From positions 4,355,624 to 4,419,623 of the forward strand of contig NC_087071.1 in NCBI RefSeq assembly GCF_963678635.1: 64,000 bases of DNA, read 5' to 3'. The notes under the pieces are model-generated. The model was not told the DNA's origin and searched no databases. It was given only the letters and a program-made list of their open reading frames with translations. This stretch comes from Symsagittifera roscoffensis. Taxonomy: Eukaryota > Xenacoelomorpha > Acoela > Convolutidae. Shown piece by piece: positions 1-11,255 of the stretch; position 1 is the stretch's first letter, and the number at the start of each line of letters is the position of its first letter. The position numbers and the translations under genes were made by a program.

Positions 1-345
1 GCGGTACCGCGTTCTCCTCAAGTTCTATTTCATGCTCAACGAAATTACAACACCCGATATCCGCTTTGTGCTTCGAAAAAACTTCTTCGTTCCGCTCTAG
101 TACGTCCTTAATGGCTTCGAGCTGTTCGTCCGTCAGTTTGCCCCTCAAGTGTTCAATCTCCGGGAGAACAGGTTTATCAATTTGCATTTCATCTAGTGTG
201 GGCCGCTCTGGAAAGTTCGAAGAGCTCGACAGTCCATCGTCCGTCTCTGACTTAAGTGATTTAACAAGACCTGATGAATATTTTATTTCTTGTAATCGTC
301 TCAAGATACAAATTTTGTCCCTATGATCGGGACAATCAACGACTT
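1..345 (-). pseudogene. Element A: protease-RT linker and start of pol (partial)
   Basis: Read on the minus strand in a frame different from the protease ORF, this stretch matches the protease-RT linker of element B (53640-53920). Shared landmarks are SETDDGLSS, SNFPERP, KPVLPEIEHL and the block ADIGCCNFVEHEIELEE, which precedes the RT domain in this family. The frame change falls at about 325-345, where the protease ORF instead runs on to a TGA at 301-303. Element B is continuous across the same point, so a one-base indel in A is more likely than programmed frameshifting. The catalytic RT part lies outside the window. Confidence 0.75.
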
Positions 346-2247
346 CATCTGTTTTGAGTTTTCAGTCATCTCATATCGGGTTTTAACAGGTAAAGCATAT
401 CCCAGTTTTCTCCCTCTCTGTATCGTGATCGGTATATCAAGGGTATTCAACAAGACACTGACGCAGAGGCCGCTCTTCGTTATCGAGAAGGATCTTCCTA
501 AAACAGCAGCACTTTGACTATTAGGATTCGGAACTATACACACTTGCTTTTTGTCACTTAATTCATTGTTATTTTTCATCCGCAAGCCTACGATTGCCGC
601 TTCATTCGCCTTTAGCCTCACCCTCCTTTTCAAGAACACCGGTGCTTTGCTTTCATTTGCCATTATTAAATTTACCGGTTTGATTGCGTACCTCCTATCC
701 GGATTCCGTATCCTGAACATTGCGTTGTTTAGATCAATCGCTACATCAAAGTTCCTGATGAAGTCTCTGCCTAAAATAAATTGGTCAGACTCATCTAGGT
801 TTTCTACTACAAGAAAACTCATCCACAGGTTACGTTCCCCCAGATTGAGCGCTATTATCGGCGTTCTGCCCAACACGCGCAGGGCCCCTTTGTTCGCAGC
901 CGATAACCGTATTCTCGAATCTATCAAGTCATCTTTGTTGAAGCCCATTCGTTCCCAAGTTTCGATTGGTATGACACTCAAGACCGCTCCCGTATCAATT
1001 AACCCACGTAACTGAGTCTTCTTGCCACTTATGTCTAGCACGTGCCCTGTCACATCTGCCTCTGTTCCGATGTGCATCGCATCTTCTTCAAGCATGGCGC
1101 AGTGTCCAATCGATCTCACCTTTAACTCTTCCTTCCCTACGTAGATTTGCCCAATTAGGTCTTCATCACATGTTATCATTGTTTTGGTATAGATGTTGAT
1201 TCCATCTATATTTAACATCACCTCATGTGGACCATAAGCTTCTGTGTATCTGTTATCAACACGTACCGACTTGCTACCCCCTCGCGTGAGTAGTGCTCTC
1301 AATGCTCTAGAAGTCGATTGTGGGCTTATTAAACTCAAGTAATCTGCGTACACATCAATGTGCATTATTGTCTGGTCGCTCGGTTCGCTCAAGTTTCTGG
1401 TTACCTCGTGGCCGCCCACTGTGATTATCGACATTATTCTAGCCCCGATTTTTGATATGCCGAATGGTTTTCCTGTCACCATCTTTACAGTGTTACAATT
1501 TCCAGTCTTTGTCGAGCCCGATACAGCCTCTGGTGCTGGCTTCGATCCAGTCAATGCTTCGTTGAAATTCTGCTTTTCGATCTCCTGCTTTAGTCGTTGT
1601 TCTATTTCTTTCGCTGCCAGATCCTGCTTCACTTTGTTGATGGCCTCCGCTGCCGCTTTCTCGTAATCTATTTCTGGGGCTTTCTTCGCCGTGGCCTCTG
1701 CTGCACTACCACATTGTGTTACAGTTTTCATTGATTTCGTTGGTAGCTCTACATTTGGTCCCTCAAGTTTCTTCGTCTCAAATTCACCTTGTCTGTTTCT
1801 CTGGTTCTGCACCACTGCTAGCGCCAACTTGTGTTTCGGATGACTCTGATTCTTGACCGCTTCCCAAAACAACGGACAGTCCATCCTGAAGTGCCCTTCT
1901 TGGTTGCAGAAGAAGCATCTTGCTCCTATTTTGGTGATCAAGCCGCTATAGAACTCGTGTTCTTCCATCTGACTCATATCTTCCTCATCAGGTGCATATC
2001 CCAAACTCTTCATGCCCTGTTTGTATGTCGTGCAATCCGCCACATGATGATCAACTGACCCGCAGTTAGCACACGACCTGCGTTTGTCCATGTCATCTCT
2101 GGGCTTGTACCATGGCGACCTCTGTGGCTGACTCCCCCCTTGGGTGTTCCTGTTGTCTGAGTACGAGTATTTCTTGGGTTTCATCAGCATATATTCTCTT
2201 GACTTTTGCCTCATCTCTTCTGGAGTTGGCGCATTATCTTTCGACAA
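301..2247 (-). pseudogene. Element A: nucleocapsid zinc knuckles and retropepsin
   Basis: This 648-codon stretch continues the capsid-like frame beyond an in-frame TAA. Two CCHC knuckles are visible: CX2CX4HX4C at residues 59-72 and CFFCNQEGHFRMDC at 111-124, expected to bind RNA in the nucleocapsid. An acidic/basic helical region follows. The retropepsin has the active-site triad DTG near residue 418 (GLIDTGAVLSVIP) and the flap/C-terminal signature ILGRDF near 491, so the aspartic protease is intact. A conserved 110-residue segment follows (SFLVVENLD earlier, then LCVSVLLNTLD). The annotated start is only the first codon after the stop; the real protein would begin in gag. Confidence 0.88.
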
Positions 2248-2250
2248 TGT

Positions 2251-3039
2251 TTAATACGTTGCTAACATCGTTTTCAAGTAATCACTCTTTACCCCATCAA
2301 TGAACTTTGAGGCTATGCTGAAGTTTCTTCTATTGGTAGATTCTTCTGGGTCACTCCTTCTTCTCAAGCTCTCGAGATCATCTAAGAACCTGTCTATCGA
2401 TTCGTCATCTCTCTGTCTCCTTTTTTCAAATCGCATCATCGCTTGATGACCCTTCATGCCTGAGCCGAATCTATTCAACAGTATTTCAAAGATTTTGTCC
2501 GCGGTATCGCGTTCTTCTTCTTTCTTCGCAACCACGCATTTTAATGCCGTGCCTTCTAAATTGCTGAGTATGGCTGTGCATGCTTGTCTTTCATCGTTCA
2601 AGTTGTCCTGTTCTAGGTGTAATCTCATCACTTCCACCCAAGTATCAATGCATCCATCAGAGTCATCTTTGAATTCTTTTGGCTTTTTGAATTTTTTTCT
2701 GGATTTTCCCTCTCTTCTATCATTCGAGTCAGTGTTCCTCGTGGCGTAGGCCTCTAGAGTTCTATTCATCATCTCCCAAGTGCTTGCCCATGTCATAGCA
2801 TCCGGACCTGCGTTGCTGTTAGCTGTTGAGTCCCCCGGACCAGTCGTTGTACTTGACGTTCCATTCTTCATGATTGTTTTAGCAGCTGTTGGTGCTATGC
2901 TCACCGTATCCCGGGTTAAGGGCAACGGTGTCGATTGCCGTTTGTTCCTTTGTGGTTCCACAAAGTCAACTCTGGCGCCTTGCGTGCGATCCGCTGCCGG
3001 TCTTTCTTGTGAGGTAGAATTGCTCAAGATTGCAACCAA
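2251..3039 (-). pseudogene. Element A: capsid-like part of Gag
   Basis: The stretch holds the conserved retrotransposon Gag core: DGCIDTWVEVMRLH, then ILSNLEGTALKCVV, IFEILLNRFGSG, HQAMMRFEKRRQRDDES and KFIDGVKSDYLKTMLA. It aligns residue by residue with element B at 51220-51665. Gag of this kind assembles virus-like particles around the element RNA. It ends at TAA (2251-2253), where B has a tyrosine codon, and the same frame continues directly into the zinc-knuckle stretch, so this is one gag-pro frame split by a nonsense codon. Confidence 0.88.
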
Positions 3040-3962
3040 TTTCGCCTGTATTGCACCGAACTTTCGGCCTGATTTTTGCTCATTGTGTCCATTCTCTTTT
3101 CTAGGCTACCTAATTGGCTGTTGACATCATTATATCGGTTTTTCAACTGTTGCATATCTTTTTTGATGTTCCTGTCTCGTTCTTCATTGGTGGCTTCTAC
3201 CTTATCTGTCATCTCCTTGAGTCTCTCGTCTGTTGCCTTAGCCAGGTTAAAATAACTATCCAGATACTCGTGTTTGTTGTATCTTAATTCTTTTCTTATC
3301 ACTTCTCTGTCCTCTTCGCTGTGCTTCAGTTTTTTGTCGATCTGATTCAGTTTTGCCATCAAGTCACCTAGCTCAAGATTAGCCTCTTCATGGTCAGCCG
3401 TCGGTCTGTCTTTGGCCGTTGCTTCTGCTTTAGTTTGTTCCTCTCTTGGATTGGCTTCTGTCGTCTTCGTGCTCACTGTCCCAAATGTTCGTGCTCTTTC
3501 AGCTTTTGGTTCTTCAGTCATGTTTTTTTTCGTTTTTATTCCGACCATCATCGCCAACTTTTCTGTAAAAGATGTCTTTTTTACTTGAGAGTCTTCTTTC
3601 ACCGTTTCTTCGGTGTTGCCTATTGCATCTTCCACATTGTCTATTGGTGAGAACTCTATGGGTTTCAGGTTTGGTTCTTCTGCATTGGGCAATGGAGTTG
3701 ACTCCGTCGCCAGTTTCCTTGTTTCATCCACACTTTGATCAGGTGTCTCTAGATCAATCTCGATGGTGGGTTCTACTCGTTCCCCTTCCGTGCCCTCTTT
3801 TGCTCTGTTCTCCGTTGTACTCCTTGTGCTGACCATATTAACTGAAAAGCTCTTCTTTGTTATCTTCGGACCCATTGATGTTGTTTTGCGTAGCGACGAA
3901 TTATACTTTGTCTTTGCTTCGGTAGATCTTTTTTCAGCTACCGGTACCCTGCTCCGCCTCAT
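3024..3962 (-). pseudogene. Element A: N-terminal Gag with coiled coil
   Basis: The first 312 codons of element A are basic at the N-terminus and contain MVSTRSTTENR and RKLATESTPL, which match MVETRSQK and RRLASESTPV in element B. A charged coiled coil occupies about residues 200-300 (repeated E/K/R/L heptads). The frame closes at 3024, but the capsid-like frame is open across the same bases in another register, so one or more indels near 3060-3090, by an A-rich run, split them. ATG at 3960-3962 gives the longest reading; an internal ATG before VSTRST is the alternative start. Confidence 0.8.
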
Positions 3963-5560
3963 TATTTACAATTGTTATTATTTACAGTATTATTATCTAC
4001 AAAATTTCTACTCTAAGGTTAAAACTCTAAGTAAAAAGAAATTGACAATTCGCTAAAAACAATTTTTCTTAAACTCTTGAAAACTTTTATGTGTTAGGTT
4101 AGGATAGGGAATGTGTTGTTATAATTGGTTACTTCAACCTAACTTAGTACTTTTGTAGTACCCCCTTCCTAATACTGTTCCAAGACTTTCTCTCTACCGT
4201 CCCAAGACTATTCAGTGTTGTCCCAGTACTTCTTGTTGGTATCCTCAGACCAATGTCCCAAGACCAACGTCCCTAGACCAACGTCCCAAGACCAACGTCC
4301 CAAGACTAACGTCCCGAGACCAATGTCCCAAGACTAACGTCCCAAGACCAACATCCCAAGACCAACGTCCCAAGACCAATGTCCCGAGACCAATGTCCCA
4401 AGACTAACGTCCCAAGACTAATGTCCCAAGATCAACGTCCCAAGACCAATGGCCCAAGACCAACGTCCCAAGACTAATGTCCCAAGACCAGTGGCCCAAG
4501 ACCAACGTCCCAAGACCAACGTCCCAAGACTAATGTCCCAAGACCAATGGCCCAAGACCAACGTCCCAAGACTAACGTCCCAAGACCAATGGCCCAAGAC
4601 TAATGTCCCAAGACTAACGTCCCAAGACCAATGGCCCAAGACTAATGTCCCAAGACCAACGTCCCAAGACTAATGTCCCAAGACCAATGGCCCAAGACCA
4701 ACGTCCCAAGACTGTTTCCTACCAAGACTGCTCTGGTCCAAGACTGCCAAGGCTGCACTGTCCCAAGACTGTGTTGCCCCAAGACTCGTCTTTGAGTGTC
4801 TTGATATCGGGTCTCTTTCTTCTTCGTTGTAGGGACTTCTTGGTTCACTGTACCTTGTACCACCACTCAAGCTCTAGTTAAAATTTTCCCAAAAACCCTC
4901 TCTTGATGGCCAAATGCTGACCCCCCTTTTTTTAGTTACCTCTTTTTCAATGTTCCCAGCAATTGAAAGCCAAAACTTGTGCGCAGGTATCTTGTGATCA
5001 CCTGTTTGTATAAAAACCAATCGCAAATCTTCACCAAAATGCAACAATATATAAAAAAATTTTAAACCAGAAAAATAATAAAACAGAGAAATCAGCCCAA
5101 CTAAAATTCAAAGGAGACAACTGTCGACCTTCTATCGAAAAAAATGTCTGGTACCTAATTGCCACGCGTTTTCCTCCCCCCACTTGCGATCTTATGGGGT
5201 ATCACAAAAACTGTCTATATCCGTTCCCCCCTACCAATCCAACCAGCGTACCAATCTTAACTCGAGTTAAATTTTGGATATCCACTTATTATTACCAACG
5301 CGTGTTGATGGCTAATGTAAATCAATGATGTCGATTAATTAGTTACTCTTCTTTCCCCCCTTTTTACAATTTACAACCGCCAACCTCTAACCTAACCAGC
5401 CCCCCTACTAACCTCCCCCTCTTTAGCCCCCCTCTTAAACCGAAAAATCCCTTAAGCGCAGGGTGCTAAACCTCTCGAGAGAAAACCGTAGACCTGTTTC
5501 CAGGCCTGCTTGAGTAAAAACTGCCTCAAAACAATGGGACTCCGCTTATCCAATTTTACA
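3963..5560. other. Leader upstream of element A: no gene, simple repeats and G-runs
   Basis: The first 200 bases are AT-rich. A 14-bp minisatellite follows (4245-4712), then AT-rich unique sequence to about 5150. On the minus strand, the sense strand of element A, runs of five to seven G recur around 4925, 5177, 5225, 5360, 5400, 5420 and 5445. No ORF with recognisable content is present. TTAGGTTAGG at 4094-4103 is isolated. Confidence 0.6.
4245..4712. repeat. 14-bp minisatellite (unit CCCAAGACCAACGT), about 33 copies
   Basis: The unit CCCAAGAC(C/T)AA(C/T)GT repeats head to tail with a strict 14-base period. Variants in the last four bases include ATGT, ATGG and GTGG. Degenerate CCAAGACTG copies flank it at about 4175-4230 and 4713-4790. 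The apparent ORFs on both strands, which read as W/G/L-rich peptides, are by-products of the repeat. Confidence 0.95.
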
Positions 5561-5980
5561 CTTATTTCCTGTAATGTAATGTGGATTCTAACGATACCCG
5601 TTGCTCGACTTGAGAACACCCCTGTGCGTCCTCTTGTAGTGGTTCTGTGCTGGTTGTCTCTGTTCTGCACATGACAGCAGAACCACTTTCCCACTCGACC
5701 GGTCACCTCTTCCAATCAAGTCTCCTAGTGGTCCGTTTCGATCCTTGTGAACCACTTTCCCACTCGACTGGTCACCCTTTCCAGTCAAGTCTCCTAGTGG
5801 TCCGGTTTGGTCGCAATCTATCTGAAAACCCTTAACAACGCCCCCCATTCGGGCACCTTGCTGAAGTCACTGGTTTAAATTGCTAGATTGATCGAAACGA
5901 TCGGTCTTATAAAACAGTATGTGTATACTATTTAATTAATACAAAGGTTTGATCCAACTAATTGGTATCAAAGTCACTTT
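5560..5980 (+). repeat. Putative LTR promoter block and primer-binding site, left arm
   Basis: The block has AACGATACCC at about 5590, GATCGAAACGATCGG at about 5892, the TATA-like TCTTATAAAACAG at about 5906, and then TTGGTATCAAAGTCAC at 5962. TGGTATCA resembles the primer-binding sites of some LTR elements. The same order of landmarks (AACGATACCC, GATCGTAACGATC, GATATAAATG, then GGATCACATC) occurs in reverse complement at about 47190-46896. I infer a diverged LTR facing into the palindrome. LTR ends were not defined and the tRNA match is uncertain. Confidence 0.35.
5680..5816. repeat. Tandem duplication, 69-bp unit, two copies
   Basis: Copies at 5680-5748 and 5749-5816 both start GAACCACTTTCCCACTCGAC and end near CTAGTGGTCCG. 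They differ by a few substitutions. They lie inside the LTR-like block just before its TATA-like sequence, so they may be duplicated upstream promoter DNA. Confidence 0.85.
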
Positions 5981-8667
5981 CTTTTTTCGTTTTATGGTTT
6001 TTGTTCCTTTTTGTATTCTTTTTTGCTCGTGTTTTTGTCCCCCTAGTTGCCCCCCTTCACTCGGTTAGCTAAGCCTCGTTCGGAGAGCGTACCAGGAAGT
6101 TTTCTTGAGTTTTCTTAAAAAGCTATCACGGTACAACCGGAAGGTTTACACGTTCCCGCTGAACCGTACCACCGGTACTCTAGAATGGGCATGTAGCCCG
6201 GAGCTGTGTCAAGTGGGTTCGACTCCGTAGTCATGATGTCGTAAAAACACCCAGCAGCGCCATAAAAACACTATGTAACATTCGTCTACTGCAGTCACAC
6301 ATGAGGCTTAAGAAAAATAGGCCCTATAACCATTGGCTCAAGAGTCAGGGACACTATCTCTTGTGTTTTTCTACCTCAAATCAGTCGGAGCCAATTCGGT
6401 CCGTTTGTGACATGAGACTACGACCCGTTACAGCTTAAAGGCTACTACTAAAATATCCCCCACTCTAGAATTAGGAACATCCCCATACTTAGGTCTCTAG
6501 ATACCCAAAATACATGAACGCCGTTAAAAACCGGGTCGGAACAATCCGCTTAGTTACTTTTTATTGGACAGTGGAACTTTGATCCATTTCAGATGGATCA
6601 ACCTAAAACTCGCCTTATCTCAACATAACTATCATAAAATACACTCGAGAAATTTAAATTGAGAACTCACATGTCGATGCGCTTGAGTATGAGGAGTAAT
6701 TAAAAGATGAGCAGCTCGAGAATCAAATAATATAACTAAATAAGTTTGATGCTAATTAGTTTTAACAACAGAAGTAGGTTCTGTCTCAAGAATCAAAGTT
6801 TCTGCATGAACCATCGGGACACTTGAGTTGTCCTCTCTTCCATTGAATGTTCACTCTGTTCCGTTCGAATAATCGTCCTTTCCCAAGTCTGTGTTCTATT
6901 CTCCTGTTTTCGGGATAAGACAGCTCTACTCTCTTATTATTTCGTATTGAGAAATTGCGAATAGCAATTTCCTGCCTTTTTCTTGAGTAGTTTCCCGCAA
7001 TTGTTAATTCGGTCGTTCTGATTTTTCACTTTTTGTTTTCAATTGGTTCGAGAAAACTGACCATGACAGGCTTCATTCGAAATTTTTAAGATTAAAACTT
7101 CACTCCAAAATTACGTGTTTCTTAAGGTCAAACCTCCAGAAATGACCGACTGGCACAAATTAACTTAATTACATGCAAAAATAGTGAGCTCATGACTGGG
7201 TCTCAGTAACCCAGACCACGAGCTCACGCCTAAAATCAGGGTTATTGTTTATTATCATATCACTTTTACCTCAACTCTAAGCTTCTCATTATCTGAAAAC
7301 CAATTTGATGTTATTTATTTCAAGTCAGGGCATTTACAGACGCTAAAAGTTCTTTGAAATGAGTTTCAAGTCTTTTCTTTACATTCGTGAATCCGGTCGA
7401 AGAGCTATCTTGTAATTGACTGATGTGTAGTAAAATCCTCCTAAAGGCCCTCCGAATTCTCGGCAACTACTCCGTAATGATAGTAGCTGCACAATCGTTA
7501 CAATTCGGAGTGCTCTTCAGCTAAAATCTTCGACAGTAAATCTCTATCTGTTGTTAGTTTTTCTCGGCAAATTTTTTCAATTCCGACTTATTATTTCGTT
7601 GCTCTGATTTTTGCGCTTTTTCTGCTTACAAAAAAATTAATGATCACCTGTCTTTGGCATCGAGTTTGTAAAATTTCACTTTTCACTTAAAACCGACGTC
7701 TCCCATTTCGTTCATTCACTCTGTGAAATAAGACCGTTAATTCTCTGCAACAGCTAATTTTCCCACTAAACCGCTCCAGATAAAATTTCGTTTCTGCCTT
7801 GCCTTTCAGACGCCATTCTGGTCGAATGTCACAAAGGTTACAGAAAATCAAGTTAAAAAAATCTGAGATAAAAGCGAATAAACTAAAATGGAGGGACTTT
7901 ATTTTGATCTGAAATCAGCGGGTAGGACATTAAGACATAGAAAAAATCCTACTACAGGGATAACTTGATAAATAATTAAGTAGAGTGGGAGTTAAGTATG
8001 GCAACGGCAAGTTCCGTATCCAAAATGTTAATACCGGAGGCTTTCACTGGTTTTAACGATTTTTAAAGCCACTTAACACATATTGAGCTTAAACGAGTTT
8101 TGATAAAAAGTAAAATTCAACATTTTGCAGCAAGGTGCATCGTCAGGATTGTTAAAACAACTAGACTAAATGACAAGAAAACATCAATTCTCTAATGTTG
8201 TTTATATTTTTTCACAAAAATTTGGTTCTGAACCATCATGTTAAAAAATTAGTTAATAAGAGTTGACCTTACTAATTAGATTAAAATACTTTCGGCCTCT
8301 AAAAATAATTAATGGATATTTAGTAATTTTTTGTCTGGAGTCATAATTTCGATTTAGACTTAGAAGTTTAGTCGCAAAAAGTCTGCTTTTTTTTTAAAAA
8401 CACTTCGAGCTATTACCCGAACTGATATTTTGGAAACGTACTGTAAGTGGAACTAAAACTGATGAACGGCCTGCCTCTTTATTCAAAAATTTAGCGTTGA
8501 AAAGTCAGGTGAAAACAGGCAGGTGAAAAGTTAACGGATTTAATGGAGATTTACACAATTTGACGCAAAGGAGTTCCCAACCGAGTTCTTTGACATGCCT
8601 GATTACTTAGTACTTCGTGGTTTTGAACATCGCTAAAGCTTTGACGCGGGCAGTTCACATTTAAGCC
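5981..8667. other. Non-coding leader before the left relic
   Basis: There is a pyrimidine-rich start (5981-6060), then sequence matching the outer right arm. Bases 6330-7160 are an old, diverged direct copy of 34220-35025; shared landmarks are CAGTCGGAGCCAATT, GCCGTTAAAAAC, CAGATGGATCAACCTA, GCGAGAAAACT-like sequence and GACTGGCACA. From 7160 to 8667 the DNA is AT-rich and has its mirror at 45058-43568. I see no coding potential. Confidence 0.6.
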
Positions 8668-9003
8668 GTGATTAGAAATGAGGAAGAAGAACAAACGCCA
8701 CGAACAGCAGCCATACGCAGGGTTGAAACAGAAACCCTGGTAGACTCGGCAAACAGACTAATTCAACAGATGTTGGCTGTAATGCAAAAAAATACCTGGA
8801 GTAGTGACGATCGAAGAGAGAACGGCAACTGCAGAGGAACGAGACGCGATGGCAAACGATAAAGAAAACAAGGTTTAAGAGACCGAGCAAGAACTCCACC
8901 CAGGGCCAAATACGCGCTTAAGACATTAAAATTCCAGAAGGGAAAACAACTATGACAAGTATCGAATATATGGGCACAAGGGTCATTGGGCAAAGAACTG
9001 CCG
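8668..9003 (+). pseudogene. Left relic: gag fragment with decayed zinc knuckle
   Basis: The first 40 codons (EEEEQTPRTAAIRRVETETL, then IQQM) match the mirror fragment at 43358-43567 and are then broken by a frameshift. Near 8951-9002 the translation YGHKGHWAKNC keeps the spacing and the Gly, His, Trp and Cys of a CCHC knuckle, but two Cys positions read Tyr. One of these changes is shared with the other arm. This element type is unrelated in gag to elements A and B. Confidence 0.6.
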
Positions 9004-9111
9004 TATTTTTTTTACTTCTGGAAATTCTATACTTATTAAGCTAAACTGTTCTTTGCATAAAAGAACGGATCAAACGAACGTAATCAGGGTGCGCTCCATA
9101 AAAAAAATGTT

Positions 9112-9440
9112 TCAAATTGGAGTTGTTATTGAACGGAAAATTGATAAAAGGACTGTTAGACATTGAGAATAGCATTTCGCCCTTGAGTTTTGACACGATT
9201 GAACGACGTGAAAAGGCAGGGAGCAAAAAGGCTTTTAATAAAAAAAGTGTTAGCGGCTAACAATTCAGCGTTGAAGACAGTTTGCAGTGTCGCCTTTAAA
9301 ATACGATTGAAACCAAAATCCGAAGAGTTTACGCAAGAGGTTTTAATAACGGCGGATAACTGCTTATCATGCCTTTTTGGTTTGTATTTCATGATAGATC
9401 AAGAATGCATTCTAAACATTGGCGAACAACTGCTGTAAAT
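9112..9440 (+). pseudogene. Left relic: retropepsin remnant
   Basis: Read with frame changes, the stretch gives LLNGKLIKGLLDIENSIS, then a run of 70 residues, then LFGLYFMIDQECILN. The second block corresponds to the (I/L)LGxDF signature near the end of gypsy proteases. The active-site triad expected as DTG reads DIE here and DIG in the mirror copy at 42796-43116. The Thr-to-Ile change is therefore shared by both arms, and the enzyme was probably inactive before the duplication. Confidence 0.7.
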
Positions 9441-9868
9441 TCCGAAACATCGGACAGCTCTACCTATATCAGCACAAACAATGATGGTGTCCGAACCTTT
9501 GCAATAGCAGAGAAGAATGCAAGTGTCCACAGCAGATATGAAAAAGCAGTAAAAAATCGTCATCAAAGATGAAAACTGTTCCGTCCTGAAAAGCCCAGAA
9601 GGTTGTATTGAAGTCATGCAGGAATTCGAAGAAAAAAACCGGACTACTGGTAGCTGATTCTCGGGTTAGTGTAAACCGAGGAGAAATTTGCCTGAAGTTA
9701 CTGAAATTGCGAAATGAAGCTATTAACATATATCATGATAGCAAAATTGCTCATTTTACCAATTTAAGAAATCAGTTTTAGGAAAACTGACTCTTTAGTA
9801 GCGAGGAACGACTGCAGCAACAAGAGCCCTTTGAAATTGGCAAACACGCTACTCTGGACAGTGCAAAG

Positions 9869-10600
9869 TTGTCATCTGAAGAACAGGAAAAAGTAGAGAT
9901 CATCTTAATTAATTATAACCGTGATTTTTCACACAACTCAACGGAATTAGGGTTGTCGGTCAAAGTTCGACATAAAATAAAGTTAAGCACTGATGCAAAG
10001 CCAATTCGGCGGGCATACGGAAGTATGAGTATCGAAAAGCGGAACGCCATGAAAAAGATCGGAAATATTTAGAAAAGGGCGACCTAGTTGAACCAATTCA
10101 CTCAAAATGAGCGGACCCATCCATACTTATTACAAAAAAAGACGTATCACGCAGATTAGCAGCAGAGGATTGAACAATCAGTTCGAGAAGACAAGCTGGC
10201 CCCTACCAGATATAAGTGATATCATCGACTCATTGAATCGTAACATGTTCTTTTTCGAAATTGATTTAGCTTCCGTTTTTTTTCGAATGGCGCTAGATGA
10301 AGACTCGCAAAATCTAACTGCCTTTATGACACCGATGGGTCTTTTAAAAGGAAAAATATTATCGAAGGGTCTCGCTTCAGCGCCAGGAGCATTTGAAACC
10401 TTATTGGAGTTATCACTAAGTGGATTATCATACGATATTGCTTTGGTGTACCTAGACGACATTGTGATCTTTTGTAGATCATGCAGAGAACCTCTAGAGA
10501 GGATGGAATTTAATCTGGGTCGATTGAAAGAAGCTGAGTTAAAAATAAAAGGATCGAAATGAACATTCTTATAAAAGAAAATTCATTTTCTTGGACATAA
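9869..10600 (+). pseudogene. Left relic: reverse transcriptase
   Basis: The leading part (HNSTELGLS, KHKIKL-like, AKPIRRAYGSMSIEKR) is the usual linker and first RT block of gypsy elements. After a stop at about 10070 and a frame change come ISSRGLNNQFEKTSWPLPDI, FFEIDLASVFFRMAL, FMTPMG and LASAPGAFETLLEL. The catalytic motif YLDD at about 10449-10460 is intact. The full RT is only approximately represented, since the fingers are damaged. The mirror copy at 41590-42400 has YLDY instead. Confidence 0.85.
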
Positions 10601-10739
10601 TGTGTCGAACATCGGCCTAAAGATGATCCAGAAAAGATAAACGCACTAAAACACATGAACGATTCTCACAATATCAAACAAAACGGGCCCTATTAGATCT
10701 CAATGGGTTTTACCAAAAGTATATTGAAGGTTTCGGAAA

Positions 10740-11255
10740 GACAGCGGAAACACTTTACAAACTAATTAGCAAGAGCAAAAAGTGCTTAATTAAAAAATCT
10801 TGCAGAGAAGCATCGAAGGAATTGAAATAAAAACTGCATCAAGCACCAATACTGGAAAATCCGAATGCTCTAGATATGTATACACTAACAACGGATGATT
10901 CAATAACTGGGATAGGGCCATATTGACACAAAAACTGCAAGACATAGATCAATTTATTATGTACGCCAGCAAAACGGTGAATAAAGGACATCAAAAAATT
11001 ACCCGCAACAAAAAAGAACTTATACGCAATCATACATTTCACGAATAATTTCCGGAATTATCTGTCGGGACGAAAATTTTTAATAGTTACGGATCGCAGA
11101 GCCCTAACGTGATTTTATAGCTTCAAGGAGTCAGACAGTATGATAGCTAGATAATTGGAAAAAGGAGAGCAATTTCAATTCGAAATCAAGCACGAAGCGG
11201 GAATTTTTTTTTTTGCAGACTGCTTAACAAGAGTTCCATTAGAATTCAAATGAGC
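10740..11255 (+). pseudogene. Left relic: RNase H
   Basis: Fragments in several frames carry the four expected acidic blocks: LTTDDSITGIG near 10882 (first Asp), RNKKELYAI near 11010 (Glu), FLIVTDRRALT near 11085 (Asp), and IKHEAGI...ADCLTRVPL near 11185-11240 (last Asp). The order RT then RNase H then integrase fixes the element as Ty3/gypsy type. Stops at several points exclude function. Confidence 0.7.

Larger units (their letters stand above)
1..3962 (-). mobile_element. Ty3/gypsy-like LTR element A, 5' coding part (runs off the window)
   Basis: Coding parts in the order gag N-terminus, capsid-like region, zinc knuckles, retropepsin and start of pol lie on the minus strand and are cut by the left edge. 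The order and motifs are those of Ty3/gypsy (Metaviridae) elements. The proteins align along their length with element B (49449 onward), so A and B belong to one family. A carries an in-frame TAA at 2251-2253, a frameshift near 3060-3090 and another near 330, so this copy cannot make an intact Gag-Pol. No LTR of its own was recognised to the right of the gag start. Confidence 0.88.

Noticed and set aside
4094-4103. TTAGGTTAGG as a telomere repeat
   Set aside because: Only two units and no array; isolated chance or a degenerate simple repeat.
4418-4870. Overlapping repeat-peptide ORFs on both strands
   Set aside because: They are translations of the 14-bp minisatellite, present in several frames and on both strands.
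5452-5848. Overlapping short ORFs around the 69-bp tandem repeat
   Set aside because: They depend on the duplicated promoter-like DNA, overlap in several frames and on both strands, and show no domain.
6216-6226. GGTTCGACTCC, a perfect B-box-like sequence (possible tRNA or SINE)
   Set aside because: No matching A box at the right distance, and no T-stem, acceptor or anticodon stem could be folded around it.
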